64,000 bases of DNA from Toxonevra muliebris (taxonomy: Eukaryota > Arthropoda > Insecta > Diptera > Pallopteridae). The position numbers and the translations under genes are program-made. The stretch's first letter is position 1; each line of letters opens with the position of its first letter. Below, piece by piece: positions 33,717 to 45,833 of the stretch. The DNA lies in contig OY829326.1 in the NCBI GenBank assembly GCA_963691655.1, forward strand, positions 73,711,235 through 73,775,234, written 5' to 3'. The notes under the pieces are model-generated. The model was given only the letters and a program-made list of their open reading frames with translations. It was not told the DNA's origin and made no database searches.

Positions 33717-34609
33717 CCACCTTGATCCAAAAGTTCCCGGAATTTATTCAGAAAATTAAAAATACAAGTAATTCAAAGTAATCCCCATCGACTGCAACAC
33801 ACTTATGCCAGCGCTTGATCCAATCCTCGAAACATATTTTATATTCGGTTTTCGGTATGTCCATCAGTGCTTCCTGCGATTTTTCCATCACTTCCTCTCG
33901 GCTGCTGAAACGCGTTCCCCGTAATGGTTTTTTAATTCGATTGAACAGAAAGAAGTCACAGGGAGTCAAATCAGGTGAATTCGGTGGCTGTTGGATGGTA
34001 TTTGTTGCATTTTTCGTCAAAAAATTACGAATAATGATGGCACTGTGTGACGGTGCGTTATCATGGTGCAAAATCCACGAGTTTTCTGTCCACAATTCTG
34101 GTCTCTTTCGGCGAATTGCTTCACGCAAACGCCTCATAACGCCCAAATAATACTCTCTGATGGTTAATTTGCGGTTATTGACCAAAATTTCTTTTACTTT
34201 ATCAACGTTTTCGTCGGTTTTCGATGTCAATGGTCTGCTACTGCGTTCATCATCTTCGATTGACTTACGACCACTTTTGAACCGCTCGTGCCACTGGTAA
34301 ACGACCGTTTTTTTAGAGAACCATTGCCGAAACCTTTTCCAACATTTCCAATGTTCGCGCACCATTAAATCAGTTTTTTTACGCAAAATTTAATACAATA
34401 CAATTTAATAAAATTGTAAAAAATTGCCAACACACACAGAGATAGATGTACTCTTGGCTACGTAACTTTTGCAAATGTCAAGCTATGACGTTAAGATTTA
34501 GAGAAAATATCAACAACAGATGTACCAACTTAAACAAAAAACGGAACTCAAATCGGAACGATGGGAGCGCCACACGGTGGTTATTCCGGGAACTTTTTGA
34601 TCAAGGTGG
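33717..34609 (-). mobile_element. Mariner element, internally deleted
   Basis: The 27-bp inverted ends begin CCACCTTGATC and differ at one position (33717-33743 against 34583-34609). TA lies on both sides (33715-33716 and 34610-34611). Total 893 bp against about 1.3 kb for full mariners. The high end-to-end identity suggests a young insertion. The transposase frame inside remains open across the deletion. Confidence 0.93.
33748..34386 (-). CDS. Mariner transposase, in-frame deletion derivative
   Basis: A 212-residue open frame against about 345 in intact mariners. Residues 1-78 keep the helix-turn-helix DNA-binding region (VVYQWHERFKSGRKSIEDDE; SSRPLTSKTDENV; KLTIRE). The frame then jumps directly to EYYLGVMRRLREAIRRKRPE, a C-terminal catalytic segment. 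The second and third catalytic Asp are present (HHDNAPSH and SPDLTPCDFF, 34 residues between them, the D34D spacing), but the first (the TGDE-type motif) falls in the deleted part of roughly 130 residues. It cannot catalyse transposition. It could bind mariner ends, and repression of active copies is a speculative role. Confidence 0.9.
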   Translation of the reverse strand: MRKKTDLMVREHWKCWKRFRQWFSKKTVVYQWHERFKSGRKSIEDDERSSRPLTSKTDENVDKVKEILVNNRKLTIREYYLGVMRRLREAIRRKRPELWTENSWILHHDNAPSHSAIIIRNFLTKNATNTIQQPPNSPDLTPCDFFLFNRIKKPLRGTRFSSREEVMEKSQEALMDIPKTEYKICFEDWIKRWHKCVAVDGDYFELLVFLIF

Positions 34610-34611
34610 TA

Positions 34612-34973
34612 TACTTGAAGTGACGCAACTGAGAAACTATAGATCGGAATAGTGCCAATTTAGCCTGGTGGTGAGTAAGGCAGCCGCCTCAGGGCCTCGC
34701 GGGAGTCCAGAGCTGCAAGGGAAAAATTAAAAAAATTCAAGAATAAATTTGCAAGGAAAAAATTGAAAACAGCAAAAAACAATAGAATAATTCTATTATA
34801 TTATTTATTTAAATTTTTTGTTTAAAGATGATGCGCGGACGATTATATCGTGGAAATGGCTCTGGCCCTATTTTTAGCGTAGATAAAATCATTAGTTATT
34901 TCATTAAAGTTCAAATTATTCAAGATTTCATATTCAATCGATTAAAATGTGAATGCATTGAGTTTTCCTTCGT
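34612..34973. other. Spacer, probably hAT sequence
   Basis: 'cagggcctcgcgggagtc' near 34691 resembles a hAT subterminal region and has a partner, 'agggcctcgg', at 35272. Both read in the same direction, so they do not define the element. Confidence 0.3.
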
Positions 34974-35183
34974 CTATCGTACTTCTTTCTCAACAAACTT
35001 CAACTTTGAGAATAACCTTTCATCGGACACATTTGTATAAAACAATGTCAAATAAATTCTTAAAAGGATTTTAAAATGGGGCATGATTGTTGAGTACATT
35101 AAAGAGTGAGAAAAGTTCGGCGAATTAAATTCAAAATATTCTTTGGCTATTTGACATTCTTCTTTTAACTGTTCTTCGTTCAA
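34974..35183 (-). pseudogene. hAT transposase dimerisation fragment (ZMYM-like type)
   Basis: The segment HFKILLRIYLTLFYTNVSDE followed by RLFSKLKFVEKEVR matches the conserved end of hAT transposases ('llri.LTlPvt..saERsFSkLk.ikt.lRs'). A Pro is replaced and the rest of the protein is absent. It is a relic. Confidence 0.75.
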
Positions 35184-36963
35184 ATCATTAGAATAAAATG
35201 AAGAAACTTTTTTACATGATTGTAATATTTCGCCGTAATTTTAAATTTTGTAATATTGAGTAAAAATTTTAGGGCCTCGGAATAATTTTGCCTCATAACC
35301 TCCGAAAGTGTTAAGATGGCGCTGGTTCGGAAGACAATGGCAGTTTATGTGAAAAAGCGGTTTGTTGTCATTAGTCATTTTGCAGAATACAGTCTGCCGA
35401 GAAGAAAAATCTTGTTTTCATCATAGAATACGAATTCACTAAAATTGTTATAGAAAAAGGTGGTACTTTTGGATGCTAAAGCTTTTACAGCATCGTACTG
35501 TCACTTAGTAATATTAAACTTAAAAACAAAATCAGAACTAAATTTGGCTCCTTATAATGTTATTTATATTTCAACAACATTTTATGTTCATGTTAAATAA
35601 ATTTAAAGCTATCTATTTTTGAGAAGATATTTGGTGTTAAAGTTCTCTTTTCATTTTGACATCTTACTTTATCCACCTACTGTATATAAAACATGGATAT
35701 CTTTGAAAGAGGAGCAGCTAGGATTTCATTCCAAACGGATTTTTCATCTGTAATCGTCAACAAATACATCCCTACTTTCAGTTTTTGTCGACATTTTTAT
35801 GCAACCTATCGTCGCTTCCTGCCCACCGTGTCGGGCAAGAGAGCATGGCACCTTTCATGCAACTCAAATGATTTTTTGAGTTTATCTCCACAACCATTTG
35901 TAGTATAATACTGTGATTTTGCGCAATAATGTTGGTTAATAATGCCATGCCACAGGAAAACGGGAAATGGGTGAGATTGGAAAAGGGGCATGGCACTTCC
36001 TATATAATCTGAATTTTAATTATAAAATATTTCAGCAATCATTTGTGATTAGGCTCTAAAATTTGTTACGAAAACTTTATTTGTGAATTGCATTCTGTAA
36101 GAAATATGTGGGTAGGCGTATAGTAGTAAGCGTGGCACTTTCCATACAACTTTAATATTTTTTAGATATACATCATCACATGGTTGGCAAAACCATGCTA
36201 TAAAAATTAATTTTTTTTTATATAATTGTTACATATACATACATTGAAATAGTTAATAAAAAGTACAGAAAAGCAAATTATCTACATTTTGATATAATTT
36301 ACTAGTTTATATCCAAACTGTGATTTGTTAGATTGATTATCTGAAAAAATGTACTACACTACTCGTAAACTCAAATTTAGTTAGTGTGAAAGCAGTAAAA
36401 TAATATTTCGTTATTAAATTTTTGTGTTATTAAATTTGTGATTGTGAATGTGTGTTGAATTTCAACCTGTTTAACTTTTTTTTAAGATTATTTCCATTGT
36501 AATTATGGACTATGGATATAAAAACAATGGGAAATAATAAATAAAAGTAAACAAAATAATTTTACTTAAAAAAAAAATAATTTTTTGCTTATTCGCATTA
36601 TACTGTGCAATACTGCACATACATAATTAAATAAGCTAATCAGATTTGTAAATTAAATAAAAATTCTCGAGACTTTATTTACTTTATTTAGTTTGTTTAT
36701 AGAATTGCATGACAGCTGTAAATGCATAGTGGCAATAAATATCCCTATGTATTTATTTATGGAGATGGAGAGAGAAAGGGGAACAGAAATATCATAGTAA
36801 TTATAATGTATATAAATTGTTCATGAATATTTAAAAGATTCGTCGTAAGTAGTTCTTTCTTGGAGGCATTTAATGCAAATAATGCAAAGATCAATTACAA
36901 GTTCAGATCAATTATATAATGGAAAATTTATATTGCACAATATTAGGATCAAAAAACTAATAA
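35184..36963. other. Intergenic, no gene seen
   Basis: AT-rich. The phrase 'atggcac' with 'tttc(c)at' context recurs near 35848, 35991 and 36135, hinting at old repeat copies. The open frame at 35693-35908 resembles nothing known. Confidence 0.45.
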
Positions 36964-37460
36964 CACTGCCCTGCAAATTTCAACTTTTCTTGTGCGAATA
37001 AAATGGCTTCTAGTGATTTCAAATGAATTTCCCATGCTGAACACGAATCTATGGTCAAAAACTTTCCATCACGTCATGTTTTCGAGAAAAAAGGGATTGA
37101 AATCCTTAAAAACAACGTTTTTGGTAATTTTTGAAAGATTGTGGAGCTGAAACCTGACGTGCTACAAACTTCGCTAATATCCGTTCGGTTTACATTTTTT
37201 TCCCGCACCCCTAGATGCGAACAATTTGGCTTAGGGCTCATTTCAAAGGGCATGGTTCAGCCTTTAATTTCTAATATTGTAGTACGTCAGGGCTCAGCTC
37301 CACAATTTTTTAAAAACGCTGTTTTTAGGGTTCTCAACCCCTTTTTTCTCGAGAACGTGACGTGATGGGAAGTTTTTAACCCCAGATTCGTGTTCAGCAT
37401 GAAAAATTCATTCGGAAATACTAGCAATCATCTTATTCGCAAAACCCTTGCAGGCCAGTG
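36964..37460. mobile_element. Palindromic TAA-flanked element, 497 bp
   Basis: CACTGCCCTGCAA at the left and (complement of the right end) CACTGGCCTGCAA are inverted ends. TAA is on both sides (36961-36963 and 37461-37463). The two halves pair over some 150 bp each ('atgctgaacacgaatct' appears once per strand), so a single strand would fold into one long hairpin. TWA targets suggest Harbinger-type mobilisation. Confidence 0.75.
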
Positions 37461-38278
37461 TAATTGATTGATTTAAATCACTTACTTGTTCTAAAGCTAC
37501 AAAGTGATTATCATTCCTTAGTACAAAATATTTATGATTCGAATTATTATAAATGCAGAATTAAGTCACGGATCGAAGTGCAATCAGATTTCTCTTCGCA
37601 AAATTTTTTCGTCATTTATTTTCTTAAATTTGTTGTTTCTTTTCAATTATAAATGAACTCAATGTCGCCTAATTGTTTCCTATTTAGTGGTTTATGTGAT
37701 TAATTTTGAAAATAAAATAATTTTGCTGATATTCAAAATCATATAAACAAAAACAAATTGTTATCAATAAAAAATGGAACTTCGTCAAAAATCACAATTT
37801 TCCATTAAGCTTTAATGATGACTTAAAATTATGGTAGATTCTCCACGTTAGCTACAGTTTATATAATTTTACTAATAATTATTTTTTTTTGTGTAAATTT
37901 CACAACATATTTAAATTTACTATATGTACCTACATAAAATCAAAACAACTAAAATTTTCCAAATAACTATGGTAATTATTTAATTAAGTAAGCGCTTATT
38001 TTTATCTACAAAAAATTTCTGTGTTTTTTGTTTTTGTTGGTTTAAGGTCATAGATAAAATACTTGAGTTTTTAGATTATTTAGTTATATTCATACAATAC
38101 GATGACTAATGTCACTGTCAAATTGATAAAATTGTGTTGATTTATAACTTATTAAGTATTTTTAATTTGATATCAAATAATATTGAGTGTTATTAATAAT
38201 TAAAAAGTAGCATGGAAAAGTTAAAAAAATTACAATTGATTGAAATTACTTATATTTCAAAATGTAAAATAAAAAGTT
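37461..38278. other. Intergenic, no gene seen
   Basis: AT-rich; no recognisable family. Confidence 0.5.
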
Positions 38279-39361
38279 GATAGGATAGGTTAAGTTATGT
38301 TAGGTTAGGTTGGAGTGGCAGCCTTCTGCTTCAAAGCACACTTAAGCGCATATTAGGTTCATTGTGATACCACAGTATGGTGCAACTCTCTCATTTACGG
38401 AATGGAGAACTAAGAAGATTTCATAATGAATCTGGCTATGTCCTTAATATTTATGGATGATAACTCGGGCAGACTAGTGAAGAAGGTGAGTCCAGGAGTT
38501 TTAGTCTCCTCCTGGCCAGGGATGGGCATTGGCACATGAAATGGAGGACTGTTTCTTCTTCCTCCTCAGAGCCGCAGCCCCGACAGAAGTCATTGAATGG
38601 CAGTCCTAGTCTTGCAGTATGTCTCCCCATTATGCAGTGTCCCGTGAGCACCGAAGTCGTAATGCTGATGGAGTTTCTGCTAAGGTTGAGTAGCTGTCTA
38701 GTCCGTCTATTGTCTATAGTGGTCCCTGTTAGCCTGGTAATACCACAGATATGCTCCGCTACTCAGAATCTTTTTGCTTCCTCATGGTAGTTTTGCTTAA
38801 TGGCTAATTTAATAGATGTAAGAGGGACACCAATGGTGCAGGAAGGTGATATATCTGTAAGTTGCGAGCCCTGTTTTGCTAACTCGTCGGCTTTGCAGTT
38901 ACCTGAAATATCCGTATGTCCAGGTACCTAATATAGGTGGACCTGCGAATGGCTCGACAAAATTGTTGATGTTGGCAATCAAAAACCAGCTTTGATGTAG
39001 AGAAGATGCCACAGCTGACTCTTTCCTCCAATTTGGATCCATCCATATAGATGTCAATTGAATTGTCCGTGACCACATCGTCATATTCCCATTCCTCTCT
39101 ACTGGGGATATGGGTGAAGAACGTGTGGTTTAAATTAGGGGTAGAGCAAATGTAGTCTACGTTAGTTGGTACGGACGTATCGTGGATTAAAATCCAGCAA
39201 GTTAGGGCACTGAGCCTGGCAGCAGAGCACTTACCTTGTTGCTTAACCAGAAGTGAGTTTGGCAAAGAAGTGAGCATTGCGAATAGAGCTTTCGTGGAGG
39301 TAGTACGGAGAGCCCCAGTAATTGATAGGATAAACTTTAAAACTTTTTTAAGTGTCGCCAT
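38279..39361 (-). pseudogene. LINE 3' end with RNase H (LOA/I-group type)
   Basis: On the minus strand: an RT-distal segment (SITGALRTTSTKALFAMLTS, 39361-39130), the RNase H start IDIYMDGSKLEERVSCGIFS (about 39050), then VPGHTDISGNCKADELAKQG in a shifted frame (about 38930-38870), and a C-terminal zinc segment LTGHCIMGRHTARLGL...DFCRGCGSEEEEET followed by CQCPSLARRR (38650-38470). The middle of RNase H is missing and several stops occur, so the copy is dead. The 3' end runs into CCTAA-type pentamers at 38279-38311, probably its simple-repeat tail. It is 5'-truncated near 39361. Confidence 0.8.
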
Positions 39362-40266
39362 CTAGCGGAAAGTTTTTCTATTGTATAATTTGCTGTTGTT
39401 TCGCAAGATGGAGGTACACAAAAAAGTTTTAAAGCTTTTTTCTTAATCGTACGACACTTACGATTCTATTCCATCGATTCCTTTTCTTACAGGTTCTTTC
39501 AAGACCATGTCGTACAAAAGCGTGCTATATATAAAAATATATCGAAAATGCATATAAAAATATTGGAATCTGATTCTACTAATTGTTACGTTCTTTGGTG
39601 AGACTAAATTCATTAGTCCCGTGAGTTTCATAGTGGATACTAAATTTTCCGATCATCAAACCGAAAAGATACTCCTTGGCCACATTGAATTTTCCATCAG
39701 ACACAAATCAGTCGGTTATTAAATAGTTTTGCTCTTATGCGAATAGTGACAGTGATAAGATAGAATAGCTTCTTGGCAATAACGAACCCAGCACCAAATT
39801 TTTTTCGCTGATTACGTTAGCCAATTTAGATATCACAGGATATTCTTTTGAAGCAATTCTGTAACACTCATCTAATTTTCTGGTTAGTGGTGATGTCAGA
39901 TCAATAATTATCGAGGGCACCTTCTCTGGAAAAGGTTTGAACATTCCAGGTGCATATTCTTAAACCATTGTCCTTGAACTCCTTCCCTCATTTATTATAA
40001 AGGAACGATAGAAATATATTGAAATTCGGCCAGTATAATTGAGGAGTGAATTAAAATGATGGTACAATAAAATTAAAGTGATTTCAATATACCAGTGGGC
40101 AATGGATTCCATATGGCTACATTCGGATTTTATGAAGCCAAACGAAATCTTTACAACTTTTCAAATTGAAAATATCATTTTTATTTCATTTAGTTATATG
40201 AATCCATTTTTTGTCTGTAACGAAACCAGAGAAGATAGCCCAAACCCAATCCGGGTTCCTATTTTC
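39362..40266. other. Intergenic, no gene seen
   Basis: AT-rich. The minus open frame at 39944-39735 could carry transposase-like residues, but I see no diagnostic motif. Confidence 0.4.
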
Positions 40267-40647
40267 TGACCCCAATTTCTTGTTATAATTTTTGATCAAA
40301 ACATAAATTTTGCGCCTCTGAAGGCCTTGAACTTTCATGGGTTACCGGTGACCCTGTGGCCCTCAATGAGATTTTTTACGAACTTGTGTCCAGATTCGCA
40401 TTCTTCGACCCTAATTTCATTGTAAAAAAGATCTTTGAAAGTTTCCCTTTTAGAGTTACCGGTGATCTATTGCGAAATTTGAATTTCCAAAAGAGGAAAC
40501 AAAAATTTAAAAATATGGGAAATCATGTTTAAGTAAATAGTTTTTCCCACAAGATATTAAAAATTTATTGTGTTTGGGCAAAATTTTGCAAATATTGCAA
40601 AAATACAATTTTTTTTACTTTGATCCGCTACAGTACCGTTATCAAAA
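40267..40647 (+). repeat. Left arm of long inverted repeat
   Basis: Pairs with 46736-47250. Matching landmarks in order are 'tgaccccaatttcttgtta' (outer), 'ttttgcgcctctgaaggcc', 'atgggttaccggtgaccct', 'acgaacttgt' and the inner 'gatccgctacagtaccgtta'. It contains two 'accggtga' sites in a short tandem-like arrangement. Confidence 0.85.
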
Positions 40648-42623
40648 AAATATTTGTAAATTTTTTTAATGGGAATTAAAGAAACATTAATTTTTTTTTA
40701 AAAAAATTTAGAAAAAAAACGCAAAAATTAATCTTGTAACACTGTAAGTTTTAAGGTTCATCTAAATGAGTTGAAGTTCCCCATTCCAGGCTCAGTTAGA
40801 GGTTTCTTTTTCTTACTTTTTTCTGTTTTTAGTTCGAACACCGACGCACAGCCATTGACTAAAAGCTAAGGGTATTAGTTCGCTTTCTGACAGGTGACAA
40901 ATCACTATGCAGCGGTCGCCACGATATGCCTGTCTGTCAACTTAAGACGAAAAAGCCTAAGTACCGAATATGGCCTTACCCATTGATGAGACGGTTACAT
41001 GTGTCCTCTGTTCTAAAGCCCTTAAGCTTTTTATGCTCCTTCATACTAAAAACAACGCCACTGCTAATCTTTTATTAAATATTTACCTTTGTTTTAAATT
41101 CATTTAAATTGACACACATTCCATCCAAATAAGAACGTAAGCTTTCAAATGAGCTATTTACTTAAAAAGGTATGGGATTCGTTATTAGTTCTGAAAGATA
41201 AGTAACATCTTTTGTGAAAAATTATGATAATTTTATGAAGATTAGAATAACTTTTGGAAGCTGTAACTAATATAATTTTAGACAATTGTCTTTAGTGTGT
41301 TTCATAAACTCGTCTAGGAAGTTTGCATCTGCATCAAAGTGGAAATTTATTGGAAAAAAATTATAAATTTATTTTAATAGCAAGTTAAAAATTGTATTTT
41401 TCAACATGAAGGAAGTGCGTATAAAAATCATAAATATTTATAGAAAGTATATTTTCTATAAATATTTTGTATATTTTATAAAAATGATTTTTTATTCATT
41501 ATTTCTGTGGCAATAAGGAATAACAGCTAAACTCAAAAGTCGAATAAAAACCTGTTGCGTATTTTTCATTATAAAACCCAAAATATTGCAAGTTCTCACA
41601 TAATTATTGGAGTTTAATTAATAAAAAACTAAAACTATGGAGACTGAATTGCAAAAACTTTTGCAAAACTTTCAACATTTTGGAATTTATAATAGAAAAT
41701 ACGCAGCAGATTTTTAGTCGAGCTGTTATTCCCTATTGCCACAGATTTATGTAATAATACAATAAAAAAATATATATCTCTAGTATCTAGTCTGTGTGTG
41801 TGATTCTTTTTTTATCTGATTACACTATGCCACAGCATATAAAGTGAAATATGAAATATTAATATATAATACTATATAATTCAAAAATACTTAATTGCTA
41901 CTACATATTTTTTAATCGAAGCATGAAAGAGTAAATATTTTTGAACTTTGTTTCATTTTTTCACTATTTCCTGGTTTAAAGTGCGATGTGCATCCAATAG
42001 CAGAAATATGTTTTTCCCTTTATGTTTCCTTGTTCAACCGAGAAAACAGCGAACAGTGTAAAAATTATATTTTTATAAAAGCTATAAATAAATAGTAACA
42101 ATTATTTCAGGTTTATAAGACCATATAGTTTTTCTGCTCAAGAAAATAACGAGTGCAAAACTTTTTTTTTGTTTGTCATTGTCTGTATAAAAATATGTAT
42201 GTAAATCTACATTTATATGCCCTTATCTCAAGCGCCGCCATTGTTGTAATTATTTGCTGATAAAGTGTAATATTTTAAATTACTATTATTACTTTTTTAA
42301 TTCTTTTGTTGGTATGTATATATAGCATACGGATATGTAAAGATTATTTAAAGGTTGAAGTTCTTTTACTTTGTTGATAAAAACTAAAAATAAATGCATA
42401 ATTTATATTAACAAAAATTCTTTTTCTTAAATAATGAACATTTTTATCAAACAACCTCATGAAATTCGTTATGAATTAATCACATAAAATTGACAAAACT
42501 GTGGAGCTCTAGAATAATATGGAATCTATTTTTTTTGTAATTTTTATTGATAAATAGGAAAATATATATAAGTTTTGATACTATTCCGTGTTTAGTACCT
42601 TATTTTCATCGTCAAAATCAACT
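40648..42623. other. Interior of long-inverted-repeat block, left
   Basis: AT-rich; no gene recognised apart from the palindrome listed at 41503-41748. Confidence 0.45.
41503..41748. repeat. Palindromic MITE, about 246 bp
   Basis: TCTGTGGCAATAAGGAATAA at the left mirrors the right end, whose complement reads TCTGTGGCAATAGGGAATAA. Pairing continues for about 90 bases per arm, leaving a loop of about 60 bases. Confidence 0.75.
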
Positions 42624-43097
42624 TCACATCAATTCAATCTCATTACCAGCGTTATTGTCCTCATCATCGTAAATATTATCAATATCATCATCACTATCAA
42701 CTTCTTCATTACTATTATTGCCTAATTGTTGAGTCCTTTGTGGTAAAATTTAGAACTTTTTCTTAGTAGTTTTTTCATACTTGATATGTAGGCATCTGAA
42801 TTAATAAAAAAAAAATGATTAAAGATATCCTCATTTGACTTTTCTCGGCTACTTTTTCTTTAATAATGCTTCCTCACTAATTTAAAGTTATTCTACCTCT
42901 TCGGATAGTTGCCCTATAGGTAACAAAGCATGTGAAATTATTTCAGAGCCGTGAATAAAATTTTTATTTAATGTTGGAGACATATGATACCACAGATAGC
43001 ATTGGACAAAACTTCTGCCTACACGGAGGGCGAATTCTTTAAATTTACTTGAATTAATTTCATGGCCACAAGAAACTGCACTTATAATTGCGTGCAT
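42624..43097 (-). pseudogene. C-terminal part of an unrecognised transposon-like protein
   Basis: The minus strand from 43097 reads FALRVGRSFVQCYLWYHMSP, then TLNKNFIHGSEIISHALLPI and GQLSEEVE. After frame changes it gives KLVRKHY, SREKSNEDIFNHFF and SSMKKLLRKSSKF, then a very acidic tail (NEEVDSDDDIDNIYDDEDNN) ending in a stop at 42624. The order 'SPT..K..iHG..ii....LPiG.lsEE...a' / 'n.dy.k.r..h.rk.sr....edi....l..SDP' / acidic tail resembles a family of long uncharacterised arthropod and cnidarian proteins often annotated as hypothetical and probably transposon-borne. I cannot name it. Two or three frameshifts mean this copy is dead. Confidence 0.5.
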
Positions 43098-45379
43098 ATT
43101 TTGTGTAAGTTCTACAATAATTTCAAAAATGGATTTAGTACTTTTTCGCTATAAGTTAGCGAACTGTGAAAATACGACAACAAAATTTTAACAATCAAAA
43201 CTATTTTTAAAAGTATAGATAAGAGCAACAACAATTTGATCGCTTTGTACACAACTTCTACTTATATGTTATAACACTCGCTAGAATACTTGATATTTTT
43301 GAAGTGACTTCAAACAAAAAAAAATTGGTAAAATTCACGGAGGCGCAAAAAGTCGCAGAATATTATAGACAGAGTGTCATACCAATAGAAAACAAAAAGA
43401 TATTTGCTGGTTCTAACAAGGCTTTTTACATAAAAAACACAAATTTTTTGGACTTCAAAGAAAAGCACTTCGGTCAAAAATTCGAAATTTTGCTCAAAAA
43501 TGTCGAAATTTATGATGAGCATAGTTTTGTTTATTCTGCACCTTAACTTTAGTTTCATCACTCTAAAGCTCTAATTTGTAATCTTAAGTAGTAAGTTCTA
43601 CCATTTGTAGTTGCTGCGTTAACTCTTTCGGTAGCATTGTGGCCAAAGCTGTAAAAGATTGCAGCAAAGAATATATAATACATAGAAGGCGCATCACTTA
43701 CGAATTTATTTGTACAAAAATTTTGTTCTATGGAGCCATAACTGCCTCCAATTTACTCTTAAAATTGAGTTATCCTCATACAGGCAATGAGTGGTTGAAA
43801 TTATTTGTTTCTTTTTGCTATTGTCTTTGTTTAATGAGAGGGAGAAGTTTTGTGCTTTCGTTTTTTCATGTTTTTTTTTTTTTTTTTTTGGTGCTTGCAA
43901 TATGAGCTGGTATTTCATTATTTAGCAGAATTTATGTATGGCACAGATTATAAAATTCAAATCCCGAGTTGTGACGCAAAAAATAAGAATTTTTCAAGAA
44001 TTTTTTCTAGTTAAACCACTAAGTTTTTTATAAAAACTATTTATTATCTAAAAGTACGTGTATTGAACTTAACTTTAACAAATTATTATTCGAAAATATT
44101 TGAATAGAAATTGGCCTTTCTGGAAAACATGTTTTGCGGTGATCAATATCTTGCAAATCTAGATCATTTGAAATCCAAAAATGAAATGGATTTACTTCTA
44201 TTATAAGATTATATAGTTATTGATCTAAGGATTTGAAATAATATACATATTTAACAAAATGGCCAACTGTCAACAGTTCGATTTTCGCTGAAAAACGCTG
44301 GTTTTTCAGTTGTAAAAAAATGGTTTTGCATAAAAAAATCCTTCGTTTAATCTCCAGATTATTATGTATTGAAAAAGCATATTAAATTTAAAGATAATTG
44401 GTTTAGTAGTTGTTGAATAAGCGTGGTCACCGACTTCAATAGCCAAATTTTGAGAAGAACGCGTTTAAATAAGAAATTTTAGTACTTAAAAAAATAAAAA
44501 AAAATGTTTTCTGAATTTTAGAGGCTATAGTAGTTTTTGGCTAACTCCAAGAAAATAAGGTGAGCAGGTGTAAAAAAAAACTAAAAATATTTCTACGTTA
44601 TACCATGAACAACAAGTATTCCCTGGGATCAAATGTATTTAACACAGTATTTTAGAAGTTATTATAAGTTAAAAACAGAAAAAATGCATTTTTGTTGAAT
44701 TCTGCCTATTTTCTCATACATTTTTTTACAAAAGTTTGGTCAGCTGTAGCCTCTGAAAAATATATGAGGACCTGTGAAGTTATAATTTTCACATCAAGTT
44801 TGCTATTTTATCTAGGCGAATTTGTCATATCAATGCAAAATAATTAATTTTACTATTTTTTGTTGATTCTCAAAACCACCTTCCAAAAAAGGATGAACAG
44901 ACAGATAAACCTTGAAGTCAGGTGAAAAACAATATTTTTAAATTATTTAAATGTAATTTTAAAGTCACTATATATAAAAATATTATACATACAGTGATTA
45001 CTTTCGGGAAAACTTTGTAAATGTATTTTTGACGAATTTTCAAAGTTGCTGTTCGATTAATCGAACGTTAGGACGATATGAGTTAAAGTTTCAACTTTAA
45101 TGTCAAGAAGAATTTTTTTTTTTTTTAAATATTTTGTAGCCAAATTTTTGAAAACATATACTTTAACAAAATGCAAAAACAAGCCAATTTTTTGAAACTT
45201 ACAACTAGGGCTGCCCCTTAAAAACTTTCTAAAATAATTTTTTTTTTTAAATACATTTTGAACACCAATTGATTAAAAGCAAAATAACTGCTCTTCCTCT
45301 TTACTGCGACCGCCCGTACCCGAAACGAAAGCAACATATTTTGGAAAAATTTTAAGAGATGCGGCTTCTATGTATTGTA
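43098..45379. other. Interior of long-inverted-repeat block, middle
   Basis: AT-rich. An open frame at 43304-43546 (+, 80 codons, lysine-rich, KKLVKFTEAQKVAEYY) is not recognised. The rest has no coding pattern. Confidence 0.4.
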
Positions 45380-45653
45380 TATTCTTTGATTGCAGTCTTT
45401 TTGAGTTTGAAGTCAATAGACTATAAAAAAAATGATTAAAAAAGTAATTTAAAGGCATTCGAAGACTCAATTGTCTGAAATTATTGAAGTCAATTGACTT
45501 AATTGAAATAAATTGAATTCATTGAAACAACTTGGAAGTCATTTCTTCCCATGGAAAATGAGTATTGTGTCTATCTTGTGTCTATCGGCATCTTTGGATG
45601 TGCTTCTTTGATACCCTACAATAAAAAGAGCTTACATAAAATGTAATACTCCC

Positions 45654-45782
45654 TTGCCATCTTCTGCAGCGGTGGAAAGACTATTTTCGGTTGCAGCACT
45701 TATCAATGCTCCTCGGCCTGGATCGTTTTCAGACAGCAATTTCGAGAAATTGTTACTACTGAAAGTCAACGACACGCTATAA
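45654..45782 (+). pseudogene. hAT transposase C-terminal dimerisation motif
   Basis: Reads LPSSAAVERLFSVAALINAP, then GSFSDSNFEKLLLLKVNDTL and stop. 'P.SSAavERlFS' and 'lsd.nfekLlllk.N' are the canonical hAT family ending. Upstream transposase is missing. Confidence 0.88.
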
Positions 45783-45833
45783 AAAAAAATACATGTGTTT
45801 TGGTAAAACACTAGTTTCGCTATCACAACTAAA

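Noticed and set aside
33748..34386. Intact, active mariner transposase
   Set aside because: The frame is open, but the segment with the first catalytic Asp is missing and the protein is about 130 residues short.
38279..38311. Telomeric TTAGG array
   Set aside because: Only about two clean units at the 3' end of a LINE; Diptera lack this telomere repeat.
43304..43546. Small lysine-rich protein gene
   Set aside because: AT-driven composition, no recognisable motif, and no promoter or splice context; kept only as part of the intergenic description.
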